From NCBI GenBank assembly GCA_003160635.1, contig PMLV01000126.1, positions 1-60,032 of the forward strand: a stretch of 60,032 nucleotides of DNA, given 5' to 3'. Both the position numbers and the translations under genes were made by a program. The stretch comes from Acidimicrobiaceae bacterium (GTDB lineage Bacteria > Actinomycetota > Acidimicrobiia > Acidimicrobiales > RAAP-2). Under the pieces are notes generated by a model. The model searched no databases and had not been told where the DNA came from. It saw only the letters and a program-made list of their open reading frames with translations. This document shows, in pieces, positions 50,338-57,852 of the stretch (positions are counted from its first letter, which is position 1; each line of letters begins with the position of its first letter).

Positions 50338-51069
50338 ATGAGCGAGGTGGCCATTCCCGGTGTCGACGGGGACCTCGCCGGCGTGCTGTTCTCGCCTGCC
50401 GGGGAACGCGTGAGCGCCGCCGTCATGGTCCTGCCCGAGATCGACGGCTTCTGCGACGGCACGGTGGCCGCCGCCCGTCGGCTGGCCTTGTCGGGTTACG
50501 TCGCCCTGGCGCTCGACCCGTTCGCCCCCTACGGCTCCACCCCTCCGTTGCGGGGGGGCGAGGACACCATGGCCTGGCTGGCCCGGCTGAACGATCGGCG
50601 CCAACTGTCCGATCTGGCGATGGCGCTGGCCTGGTTACGAGCTCTTCGGAACGTCGATGCTGACCGGGTCGCGGTGGTGGGATTCTCGATCGGCGGGCGC
50701 TACGGGATGATGCTCACCACCGAGCCGCACGGCCTGCGCGCCGTTGCGGCGTTCTACTCCCGGCCCTGGCCCGGGGGAGCTATCGCAGACGTGGCTCTGG
50801 CGCCGGGCAATCATGTCGCCAAATTCAACGCCCCGGTGTGTGCCGTCTTCGGCGACGACGACGAGATGATCCCCCAGGACATGGTCGAGGAGTTCAGGTC
50901 GTTGCTGGCCCGACACCCCTCGTCCGGCCACGAATTACACCTCTTCCCCGGGCGTCACTTTTTTGCCAACGAGAGCCGCCCTCGTCGCTATGTGCCCGCG
51001 TCGGCCGAAGAGGCGTGGACCATCGTGGGCGACTTCCTGGCCGCCCATATGGCGGGCCCGCCCGACTGA
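50338..51069 (+). CDS. Dienelactone hydrolase family protein with serine nucleophile
   Basis: A 243-residue dienelactone-hydrolase fold. Unlike the enzyme at 33644 it has Ser117 in VVGFSIGGRYG where Cys is expected, so it is more esterase-like. Glu at LPEIDGF, Asp in FGDDDEMI, and His in FPGRHFFAN complete the active site. AGGGGGAG is 7 nt from ATG 50338; a possible leaderless ATG at 50275 is in frame. It hydrolyses a lactone or ester. Downstream lies the 12-bp repeat and the convergent TetR gene. Confidence 0.82.
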   Translation: MSEVAIPGVDGDLAGVLFSPAGERVSAAVMVLPEIDGFCDGTVAAARRLALSGYVALALDPFAPYGSTPPLRGGEDTMAWLARLNDRRQLSDLAMALAWLRALRNVDADRVAVVGFSIGGRYGMMLTTEPHGLRAVAAFYSRPWPGGAIADVALAPGNHVAKFNAPVCAVFGDDDEMIPQDMVEEFRSLLARHPSSGHELHLFPGRHFFANESRPRRYVPASAEEAWTIVGDFLAAHMAGPPD

Positions 51070-51105
51070 CCACATAGCTGGGCCGACGGACTGAGTGCAG
51101 GGCGC

Positions 51106-51177
51106 GTGACGGATGGCGTGACAGATGGCGTGACAGCTCGGGTGACGGGTCGCCTGACAGGCGGTGTCACGGGTTGC
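51106..51177. repeat. 12-bp tandem repeat between convergent genes
   Basis: Six 12-bp units beginning GTGAC (51106 GTGACGGATGGC, 51118 GTGACAGATGGC, then 51130, 51142, 51154 and 51166 with increasing divergence). The array occupies the gap between the hydrolase end and the TetR stop at 51179. Decay increases towards TetR. Confidence 0.7.
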
Positions 51178-51178
51178 C

Positions 51179-51853
51179 CTACGCGGTGGCGCTGATCCCC
51201 AAGGCCCGGTAGGTGAAATCGACCAGTTGCTCGATATCGCTCTGGTCGGGTTCGGTCCCGCGGATCAAATGACGGCGGATGGCGTCCATGGTGTAGCCGA
51301 AAATGATCCGGGCATCCCGGGCCGGGTTGGCGCTGGCCGCCGTGCCGTGAGCCACGGCGCGGGTGATCTCGCGTTCGAGAGGAGCGATCACCACTGCCTT
51401 GCTGTGGTCGAACTGGTCGGGGTACGTGTGGGCCAGCTGTCCCATGCCCAGCGTCCAGGGCAGGGTGCGCCGTGCTGCGGAAGGGACGATCGCCTGGCGG
51501 ACGAAGCCTTCGATCCACACCCGTATGCGGGGCTCGGGGGCGTCGACGACGGCCATCTTGCCCTCGACGTAGTCAGCGAGCTGCAGCGAGGCCGTATCGA
51601 GGGCGACCAACAAGAGGTCGTCCTTTGATCGGAAGTGGCGGTAGAAGGCCTTGGTCGAGACGCCCGCCTCCTGGAGGATCTCGCGCACCGAGGGCTCGAA
51701 GCTGCCCGTTCTGGCCGCCACCGTCCAGGTTGCGGTGATGAGCAGGTTCACCTCGTTGGCGACCTCGACGAGACTCCCAGCATCGAGCGGGTCCAGGCCC
51801 GCGGACAGTGCGTCACGTGGGAGCAACTCGGCGGCTCTCCCCTTGTCACTCAC
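51179..51853 (-). CDS. TetR family transcriptional regulator
   Basis: A 224-residue TetR-type repressor. The helix-turn-helix is about residues 54-75: SVREILQEAGVSTKAFYRHF, followed by the RSKDDLLLVAL helix. The C-terminal about 130 residues form a ligand-binding domain (AIVPSAARRTLPWTLGMGQLA...). An extended 40-residue N-terminal lead precedes the DNA-binding domain. GTG at 51853 lies 8 nt from TAAGCT, suggesting a leaderless mRNA. It is divergent from the isomerase at 51956. It is the only transcription factor in the window; it may control its divergent neighbour and sense an acyl-CoA. Confidence 0.87.
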   Translation of the reverse strand: MSDKGRAAELLPRDALSAGLDPLDAGSLVEVANEVNLLITATWTVAARTGSFEPSVREILQEAGVSTKAFYRHFRSKDDLLLVALDTASLQLADYVEGKMAVVDAPEPRIRVWIEGFVRQAIVPSAARRTLPWTLGMGQLAHTYPDQFDHSKAVVIAPLEREITRAVAHGTAASANPARDARIIFGYTMDAIRRHLIRGTEPDQSDIEQLVDFTYRALGISATA

Positions 51854-51861
51854 GCTGGACC

Positions 51862-51867
51862 AGCTTA
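51862..51867 (-). promoter_or_regulatory. -10 hexamer TAAGCT for probable leaderless TetR start
   Basis: On the minus strand TAAGCT ends 8 nt before the TetR GTG; there is no Shine-Dalgarno sequence. The isomerase promoter TAGGGT lies 76 bp away on the other strand, so both promoters share the 102-bp gap. Confidence 0.45.
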
Positions 51868-51942
51868 GATGGTATGGGTCGGGCCGTTCGCCCGGGGGGC
51901 TGGACCCTTCGAATCAGCCCGGCAGCTGCCGCGATGCGCCGC

Positions 51943-51948
51943 TAGGGT
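51943..51948 (+). promoter_or_regulatory. -10 hexamer TAGGGT for probable leaderless isomerase start
   Basis: TAGGGT ends 7 nt before ATG 51956 and no ribosome site is visible. Identical to the hexamer at 50261-50266. Confidence 0.45.
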
Positions 51949-51955
51949 GCCCGAC

Positions 51956-52594
51956 ATGACTGGAGTCAAGCGTCTGGGGATCGTGAGCGTTGCCTTCGGG
52001 ACGGAGTGTACGTATCCCGAAGCAGGCCGAAGGGCGGCCGAGCTCGGCTTCGATCACATCGACATAGGCCTCGATCGCCTCGTTGGGGAAGAACCCGAGC
52101 TGGCGCTCCCGATCGGGGACCGGATCGGCTCGACGCCTCGAACCGGGTGCACCGTGCGCCCGCCCCGCAAGTGCACGTGGGAGGAAGGCGTGGCCTTCCT
52201 GCGCCAACAGCCCGGGATACGGGTCGAGCCGGGGCCGGCCTCGCTGCTCGATACGGCGGAGTCGATTCGCGCCATGTGCGAGGAGGTCCCCGGCCTTCGG
52301 CTGACCTTGGATACCGGATGGTCGGTCTACTGCGGCTTCGATCCCCTGGAAGTGGCGGACCTGGTGGGCCATCTCCAACTGCGCCAGGCCAAGCCAGGTA
52401 CGCCGCAGATGCACATCGACGAAGAGGGCGACGTCGACTTCCCCGCCGTGTTCGCCGGCTTTGCGGCGATCGGCTATCAGGGCTTGTTCAGCGTGGAGTA
52501 TTTCAACCTGCCCGACTTGAAGCTGCCGCTCGAGGACCCGGTCGGCTGGAGCGTCGATCTGATGCACCGGGTCCGCCCCATGATCACCGCCTGA
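51956..52594 (+). CDS. Sugar phosphate isomerase/epimerase family TIM barrel (short)
   Basis: A 212-residue xylose-isomerase-like TIM barrel, shorter than the usual 270-290. It starts RLGIVSVAFGTE, followed by AELGFDHIDIGLD. Metal-ligand Glu and Asp can be placed in VEPGPASLLD and LTLDTGW, and His in HLQLRQ and MHIDEEGDVDFP, and the final Glu in FSVEYFNL. The four-acid metal site is therefore largely preserved. Function is unknown: keto-sugar epimerases, inositol dehydratases or endonuclease IV relatives share the fold. It is regulated perhaps by the divergent TetR. Confidence 0.75.
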   Translation: MTGVKRLGIVSVAFGTECTYPEAGRRAAELGFDHIDIGLDRLVGEEPELALPIGDRIGSTPRTGCTVRPPRKCTWEEGVAFLRQQPGIRVEPGPASLLDTAESIRAMCEEVPGLRLTLDTGWSVYCGFDPLEVADLVGHLQLRQAKPGTPQMHIDEEGDVDFPAVFAGFAAIGYQGLFSVEYFNLPDLKLPLEDPVGWSVDLMHRVRPMITA

Positions 52595-52652
52595 GGCGGC
52601 CGGGCCGGGGTGGTGGGCCGGGGTGCGCGGGCCGGGCGAATGAGCCGGCCGG

Positions 52653-54086
52653 TCAGCCCAGAGCGATCCCGCAGACCTTGGTGTCCTGGTACTCGGCCAG
52701 GCCCTCGTGCCCTCCCTCTCGCCCGAGGCCACTCTGCTTCACGCCGCCGAAGGGAACCGCCGCCGACGTCGGGTTGATGTCATTGATCCCGATGATGCCG
52801 AAGTCGAGCGCCTCGGCGACGCGGAACGCCCGGTCCACATCGCGGGTGTAGATGTAGGAGGCGAGGCCGTAGGTCGTGTCGTTGGCGGCCGCGATGACCT
52901 CTTCCTCGTCGTCGAAGACGATGACCGGCGCGATGGGCCCGAATGTCTCCTCGCGGTAGATGGTCATGTCGGCGGTCACGCCGGAGAGGACCGTCGGTGC
53001 GAAGTAGTACCCGCCGTCGAACTCGTCGCCCGAAAGGCGGGTGCCTCCGGTCACCACCGTGGCTCCGTGGGCGAGTGCGTCGGCAACCTGTCGCTGCATT
53101 TTCTCCATGGCGGCGGCATCGATCAGCGGTCCGACGGTCACGCCGTCGGTGGCACCGTTGCCGGGGCGGAGCTTTGCCACCCGCGCCTCCAACTCGGCGA
53201 GGAAGGGATCTGCCACCGACCGGTGGACGAAGATGCGGTTGGGACATATGCAGGCCTGTCCCGTGTTCAAGAACTTGACCAGCGCGGCGCCTTTGGCTGC
53301 GTGCACCGGATCGGCGTCGGCGAACACGAGGAACGGCGCGTGGCCGCCGAGTTCGAGCGACACGCGCTTCAACTGATCCGAGGCCCGGCGTGCGATCTCT
53401 TTGCCCACTTCCGTCGACCCGGTGAAGCTGATCTTGCGGACCACCGGATTGCCCAGCAATTCGTCGGCGACCGGCAGTGGGTCGCTGGTCGTCACCAGGT
53501 TGACCACGCCGGGGGGGAATCCGGCATCCTCGAACACTCGGAATGCCTCGATGGCGCACAGCGGAGTCTGCTCCGCCGGCTTGAGGACGATGGTGCAACC
53601 GGCGGCCACGGCCGGCGCGATCTTGCGGGTCAACATCGAGACCGGGTAGTTCCACGGGGTGATGGCCGCCGCCACCCCGATCGGCTGGCGCAACACGATG
53701 AAGCGTTGGTCCGCCCTCGACGACGGGATGGTCTCGCCGTACGAGCGCTTTGCCTCTTCCGCGAACCAGAGCAGGAAGTCCGCGGCGTAGGTCACTTCGT
53801 TGCGGGCCATGCGCAAGGGCTTGCCCTGCTCGGCGGTCATCAATTGCGCCAGCTCGTCGCGGCGGGCCGTCATGAGCCGCCAGGCCTCGTAGAGCAGGGC
53901 CGAACGCTCATAGACCGTGGTCTTGGACCAGGCCGGGAATGCCGCCTCCGCCGCGCTCACGGCGCGCGCGGCGTCGGCACGCTCTGCATCGGCGGCCTCG
54001 CCGAGTATCTCGCCCGTGGCCGGGTTGTAGGAGGCGAAGGTCCGCCCCGAGTTTGCCGCTTCCCACTTCCCGTCGATGAACAGCAA
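52653..54086 (-). CDS. Aldehyde dehydrogenase, succinate-semialdehyde dehydrogenase-like, TTG start
   Basis: A 477-residue enzyme with Cys279 in LNTGQACI and Glu245 in VSLELGGHAPF, and the AAAITPWNYPVSMLTRKIAPAVAAG motif typical of GabD-type enzymes. PFGGVKQSGLGREGGHEG is the anchor end. It differs from the aldehyde dehydrogenase at 41751 throughout. The start is TTG at 54086: AAAGGAG at 54094-54100 is placed exactly 7 nt upstream, and the family N-terminus LLFIDGKW begins there, while frames further upstream enter the 9-bp repeats. Confidence 0.88.
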   Translation of the reverse strand: MLFIDGKWEAANSGRTFASYNPATGEILGEAADAERADAARAVSAAEAAFPAWSKTTVYERSALLYEAWRLMTARRDELAQLMTAEQGKPLRMARNEVTYAADFLLWFAEEAKRSYGETIPSSRADQRFIVLRQPIGVAAAITPWNYPVSMLTRKIAPAVAAGCTIVLKPAEQTPLCAIEAFRVFEDAGFPPGVVNLVTTSDPLPVADELLGNPVVRKISFTGSTEVGKEIARRASDQLKRVSLELGGHAPFLVFADADPVHAAKGAALVKFLNTGQACICPNRIFVHRSVADPFLAELEARVAKLRPGNGATDGVTVGPLIDAAAMEKMQRQVADALAHGATVVTGGTRLSGDEFDGGYYFAPTVLSGVTADMTIYREETFGPIAPVIVFDDEEEVIAAANDTTYGLASYIYTRDVDRAFRVAEALDFGIIGINDINPTSAAVPFGGVKQSGLGREGGHEGLAEYQDTKVCGIALG

Positions 54087-54093
54087 CGCAGTG

Positions 54094-54100
54094 CTCCTTT
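54094..54100 (-). promoter_or_regulatory. Ribosome binding site AAAGGAG deciding a TTG start
   Basis: Minus-strand AAAGGAG, 7 nt upstream of TTG 54086. No ATG or GTG at a suitable distance competes. Confidence 0.65.
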
Positions 54101-54120
54101 GTACAGACCTGCCGCCGGAC

Positions 54121-54165
54121 TGTCCGGAATGTCCGGAATGTCCGAACCGTCCGGATGGTTCCGGA
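54121..54165. repeat. 9-bp tandem repeat in divergent gap
   Basis: TGTCCGGAA at 54121 and 54130, then TGTCCGAAC (54139), CGTCCGGAT (54148) and GGTTCCGGA (54157). Each has a TCCGGA-like palindrome. The array lies in the leader of the aldehyde dehydrogenase, 35 bp from its start, and upstream of a plus-strand TAGGTT at 54211-54216 for the gene at 54356. Confidence 0.7.
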
Positions 54166-54355
54166 CCAATCGACTGTGCGCATCTAGACACACCGCCGCG
54201 GCGATCGCCATTAGGTTACGCGAAAGGGCCCCATGGGCCTCGGCGACGCCGAAAGGACTTGGAGCACCCGGTCGGGCATCGGTGAGGGGCACGAGCCACA
54301 TGGTGCGGGCGCCGGTTGTCTCGTAGCAAGGGTCGTAGTGAGGGCGGGGAGGCCT

Positions 54356-55192
54356 GTGACTTCGGTGGACGAGAGATGGGATCCTCGGCTGTGTGTCAAC
54401 TCGTTGTCGAGTCAGCACTGGACGTTGCGGCAGGACCTCGAGTGCTATGAGCGTCTCGGCATCCACCGCATCTCGCTTTTCATGCCCAAACTTCTCAAAG
54501 CTGGCCTGGACCGCGCCGTGGCCGAGATCACGGGCCGTGGAATCCGGGTCGATGGCATTTTGCCGGGGAGCTCTTTTGATCTCCTCCGTGAGGAGTCGTG
54601 GTCGCGAACCCAGGATGCCCTCGTCATGGGCATCGAAGTGGCACAGAGGCTGGGCGCGACGACCGTACAGACGCCCGGGGGAACAGCCGGTGGGTCGCCG
54701 TACGAGGAAGCCGCCGACCGCTTTGCCCGTGCCATCGCACCGGTGGCGGCCGCCGCGGTCAGCGCCGGTATTCGTCTGGCGCTCGAGCCCACCCGCCCGC
54801 AATTCGCCCATATCGGCTTCGTCCATACGGTGCGGGATGCGCTTGCGCTCGCCACGGAATTGGGGATCTGGGTGGTTCCCGATACCGCTCATAGCTGGTG
54901 GGAACCCGATGTGACAGGCCTTCTGACCCGAGGTGCTTCCCGCATTGCGGTGATGCAAGTGGCCGATCTGGCCTTTCGTGCCCCGGTGCTCGAGCGGCTC
55001 GTGCCCGGTGACGGCGCGCTTCCTCTGGGACGGCTGCTCGGCGCACCCCTAGCCGCCGGGTTTTCCGGGCCGTTCGAGCTGGAGATCCTCGGGAGCGCGA
55101 TCGAGAGCGAGGGGTACGAGGGCGCCATCCGGCGGTCGTTCTCCTACCTCACTGCCTTGTTGGCGGGCCCGGATCAGGCGCTGGTAGGGTGA
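54356..55192 (+). CDS. Sugar phosphate isomerase/epimerase family TIM barrel
   Basis: A 278-residue xylose-isomerase-like TIM barrel. It begins DERWDPRLCVNSLSSQHWTL, with ECYERLGIHRISLFMPKLL, TTVQTPGGTAGGS, the metal Glu in RLALEPTRPQF, Asp in VVPDTAHSWW, and Glu in FELEILGS. A GTG at 54356 has GGGGAGG upstream. The AP-endonuclease-2-type fold is common among sugar acid and cyclitol enzymes. It is not closely similar to the 51956 barrel. It ends before a gap with a possible inverted repeat CAAC..GTTG at 55201-55217. Confidence 0.77.
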   Translation: MTSVDERWDPRLCVNSLSSQHWTLRQDLECYERLGIHRISLFMPKLLKAGLDRAVAEITGRGIRVDGILPGSSFDLLREESWSRTQDALVMGIEVAQRLGATTVQTPGGTAGGSPYEEAADRFARAIAPVAAAAVSAGIRLALEPTRPQFAHIGFVHTVRDALALATELGIWVVPDTAHSWWEPDVTGLLTRGASRIAVMQVADLAFRAPVLERLVPGDGALPLGRLLGAPLAAGFSGPFELEILGSAIESEGYEGAIRRSFSYLTALLAGPDQALVG

Positions 55193-55278
55193 AAGGAAAA
55201 CAACTGTTAACCCGTTGACCTGCCCGCCAGCCATCCTAAGCCTGGAGCTGGCAGGATGGTCACGACCAGAAGGGGGCA

Positions 55279-56478
55279 ATGATGCCGTCACGACACCTCG
55301 ACTTCCCGGTATTCGACGCCGACAACCACATGTACGAGAAGCCGGAGGCCTTCACGAAGTACCTCCCGGCGGAGTACGACGGCTTCATCAAGTACGTCGA
55401 GGTGAACGGCCGCACGAAGATCGCGGTCAACAACAAGATCAGCGACTACATCCCCAACCCGACCTTCGAGGTCGTGGCCGCCCCCGGTGCCCAGGAGCAG
55501 TACTTCAAGGAGGGCAACCCCGAGGGCAAGTCCCGTCGGGAAATCCTGGGCAAGGGCGTGCGTGCCCTCCCCGGCTTCGGTGACCCCGAGCCGCGCCTCA
55601 AGCTGCTCGACGAGCTGGGCATCGACCGCGCCATCATGTGGCCGACGCTGGCCAGCCTGCTCGAAGAGCGGGTCCATGACAACCCCCCCGCAGTCCACGC
55701 CGTCGTCCACGCGCTCAACCAGTGGATGCTCGAGCACTGGACGTACAACTACCAAGACCGCATGTTCCCGACGCCGGTGATTCACCTGGGCATCGTCGAC
55801 GAGGCCATCCGCGAGCTCGAGTTCGTCGTCGAGCACGGGGCCCGCATCATCTTGATCCGTCCCGCCCCGGTGTGGGGCTTCATGGGCCCGCGCTCACCCG
55901 CCCTGCCGGAGTTCGACCCGTTCTGGACGAAGGTGGCCGAGGCCAAGCTGCTCGTGGGCATGCACTCGTCGGACAGCGGCTACCAGCGTTACACCAACGA
56001 GTGGGAAGGCGTCCGCGACGGCGAGATGACCCCGTTCAAGGGTGGCTCGGGTTTCGCCGCCATCATCGGTCACGCCGGGCGTCCGATCATCGACACGATC
56101 TCCTCGCTGGTCGGACACGGCCTGTGCACGCGCTTCCCGACCTTGCGGTTCACCCCGGTCGAGAACGGTTCCAACTGGGTGCGCCCGCTCCTTCTCGACA
56201 TGGAGTACGCCTACCACCACAACCCCAACATCTTCGACGAGAACCCGGTCGATGTCTTCAAGCGGAACATCTACGTCCACCCGTTCCACGAGGAAGACCC
56301 CAAGGGTCTGATCGCCCTCCTCGGTGCGGACCGCGTCCTCTTCGGTTCGGACTACCCGCACCCCGAGGGCATGTCCGACCCGATCACCTTCGTCGACGAC
56401 CTCCAGGGCTTGCCCGAGGAAGACATCAAGAAGGTCATGGGCGGGAACCTCAACCGCCTCATGGGCTTCGCCGCCTGA
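55279..56478 (+). CDS. Amidohydrolase family protein (amidohydro_2)
   Basis: A 399-residue amidohydrolase. The start FPVFDADNHMYEKPEAF is the metal-binding region with an Asn-His in place of the usual His-x-His, LLDELGIDRAIMWPTLASLLEE and ARIILIRPAPVWGF follow, and VLFGSDYPHPEGM provides the C-terminal Asp and Pro-His of the metal site. GLMGFAA is the usual end. The ATG at 55279 follows GAAGGGGGC. It resembles the remnant at 11471 more than the enzyme at 27932 in tail layout. Substrate unknown; decarboxylase or hydrolase activity is likely. Confidence 0.85.
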   Translation: MMPSRHLDFPVFDADNHMYEKPEAFTKYLPAEYDGFIKYVEVNGRTKIAVNNKISDYIPNPTFEVVAAPGAQEQYFKEGNPEGKSRREILGKGVRALPGFGDPEPRLKLLDELGIDRAIMWPTLASLLEERVHDNPPAVHAVVHALNQWMLEHWTYNYQDRMFPTPVIHLGIVDEAIRELEFVVEHGARIILIRPAPVWGFMGPRSPALPEFDPFWTKVAEAKLLVGMHSSDSGYQRYTNEWEGVRDGEMTPFKGGSGFAAIIGHAGRPIIDTISSLVGHGLCTRFPTLRFTPVENGSNWVRPLLLDMEYAYHHNPNIFDENPVDVFKRNIYVHPFHEEDPKGLIALLGADRVLFGSDYPHPEGMSDPITFVDDLQGLPEEDIKKVMGGNLNRLMGFAA

Positions 56479-56515
56479 ATCGATTTCGTGCGCGCCTGTG
56501 GAGCGCGTCCGAATG

Positions 56516-56560
56516 AGCGGTGCTTGAAAGAAGCGGTGCTTGAAAGAAGCGGTGCTTGAG
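56516..56560. repeat. 16-bp tandem repeat after the amidohydrolase
   Basis: AGCGGTGCTTGAAAGA is present at 56516 and 56532, with a third partial copy at 56548-56560. It lies 38 bp after the amidohydrolase stop and 14 bp before a strong hairpin. Confidence 0.7.
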
Positions 56561-56573
56561 TTGTAGGCGAGTT

Positions 56574-56606
56574 GCGCCCGGGGTGTCAGTGAGACGCTCC
56601 GGGCGC
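56574..56606 (+). terminator. Stem-loop terminator candidate
   Basis: GCGCCCGG (56574-56581) pairs exactly with CCGGGCGC (56599-56606), loop 17 nt with possible partial inner pairing. It stands between the amidohydrolase end and the next gene (from 56718). No U-run follows, so termination would be weak or Rho-assisted. The remainder of the gap holds a possible TATACG -10 at 56672-56677 for the next gene. Confidence 0.5.
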
Positions 56607-56717
56607 TCGCCGTTTCAGCACTCTTCAATCCTGTGGGGACTGAGCCCACCTTATCCAGGGCAACGCGCCTCTATACGATGAGCACAACGTCGTTAACCCA
56701 GGAGGCGGGGCAGCCAC

Positions 56718-57794
56718 ATGACCGAATCCAGCCATCAGTCGACGCCGCGTGCCGCCATACGGGTGGGAGTGCTTCACGACTTTCCTTGGTCCGAGGGCGG
56801 CAAGGAGTCATTCGAAAGCGCTCTGTTCTCCGGCATGGAACCGGCGATCGCTGCGGGTCGCATTCCGCCGGTCGAGCTGGTGCATGCTCAGGTACGTGGG
56901 CTACCCCTCCCCGATGGATCCTCGCACGACATCGAGCGAGGTTTTCGGGACCTGTTGGCCGCTGAAGTCATCGCGATCATCGGACCGGGCCTGACCGACA
57001 GCACGCTCATTGTGCAGCCACTCTGCGACGCGGCCAAGATCGCCGCCATCAACTACGCCGGGGTTGAGATATCGCGTAGTGAGTACATGTTCCATTTCCA
57101 GATCGGCTCCCTGGAAGAAGAACCCGTCCTGCTCAGCCAGCATCTCAATTCTCTCGGATTGTCCTCGGTCGCACTGCTGCACGACTCGTCATACATCGGG
57201 CGTCGCAAAGCGGAGTTCTTCGTCGAGGCCAGTGCGGAGACCGGATTGACCATCCTGTCCCGGCGGGAATGGCCGGTCCACGTCCCCGACCTCCGCGCCG
57301 AAGTGGCGCACCTCCGTCTCATGGCGCCCGATGCCCTCGTCTGGGTCGGGCTGTGGGAGGGCGCGCGCGCCCTGTCCCTGGCCCTCTCGGACGCCTCGTG
57401 GGACGTCCCGGTCATGGCGAACTCCGCCCTGCTGACGGGGTACCTCAACCCGGAGTGGGCCACTGGATGGGAAGGATGGACATATGCCGACACAGTGTCG
57501 GACTACAACGACATCTTTCTCGCGCTGCTTCGCCGCTCGAGAAAGATGTCCCCTCCGTTGCTGGCCGGCTTCCACGACATCGGCCGCCTCCTCGCCGAGG
57601 GCATCGCTCGCGCCCCCTACCTGGCCCCGGCGGCGATCAAAGACGGCCTCGAACGAGTCAAGGGGCTGGCCTCGGCTTCCGGTCGGCCGGGAACCCGCAT
57701 GGGGTTCGGGACGTGGGAACGGAGTGCCTTGAAGGGCAGCTACCTGGTGCTCCGCCAATGGCGGGATGGAAAGAGCGTCGAAGTGGAGGGCTGA
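56718..57794 (+). CDS. Leu/Ile/Val-binding-like (type I periplasmic binding fold) protein without signal peptide
   Basis: A 358-residue type I periplasmic-binding-fold protein: GVLHDFPWSEGGKESFESALFSGMEPA, FRDLLAAEVIAIIGPGLTDS, PLCDAAKIAAINYAGVEIS, HFQIGSLEEEPVLLSQHL and LLHDSSYIGRRKAEFF, then WVGLWEGARALSLALSDA and PVMANSALLTGYL. This is the family of branched-chain amino acid ABC receptors. However, the N-terminus (MTESSHQSTPRAAIRVGV) has no signal peptide or lipobox. It may act as a cytosolic sensor, like AmiC, or be an enzyme-associated ligand binder. Ribosome site AGGAGG is 11 nt upstream. Confidence 0.75.
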   Translation: MTESSHQSTPRAAIRVGVLHDFPWSEGGKESFESALFSGMEPAIAAGRIPPVELVHAQVRGLPLPDGSSHDIERGFRDLLAAEVIAIIGPGLTDSTLIVQPLCDAAKIAAINYAGVEISRSEYMFHFQIGSLEEEPVLLSQHLNSLGLSSVALLHDSSYIGRRKAEFFVEASAETGLTILSRREWPVHVPDLRAEVAHLRLMAPDALVWVGLWEGARALSLALSDASWDVPVMANSALLTGYLNPEWATGWEGWTYADTVSDYNDIFLALLRRSRKMSPPLLAGFHDIGRLLAEGIARAPYLAPAAIKDGLERVKGLASASGRPGTRMGFGTWERSALKGSYLVLRQWRDGKSVEVEG

Positions 57795-57815
57795 AGGGAA
57801 CGTTGCCTAGTGCCG

Positions 57816-57849
57816 GAGCGCGATAGCCGAAGGAGCGCGAGAGCCGAAG
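57816..57849. repeat. 17-bp tandem duplication between convergent genes
   Basis: GGAGCGCGATAGCCGAA (57816) and its one-base variant (57833) sit directly before the SDR stop at 57853. The gap between convergent ends consists almost only of this repeat. Confidence 0.65.
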
Positions 57850-57852
57850 CAT

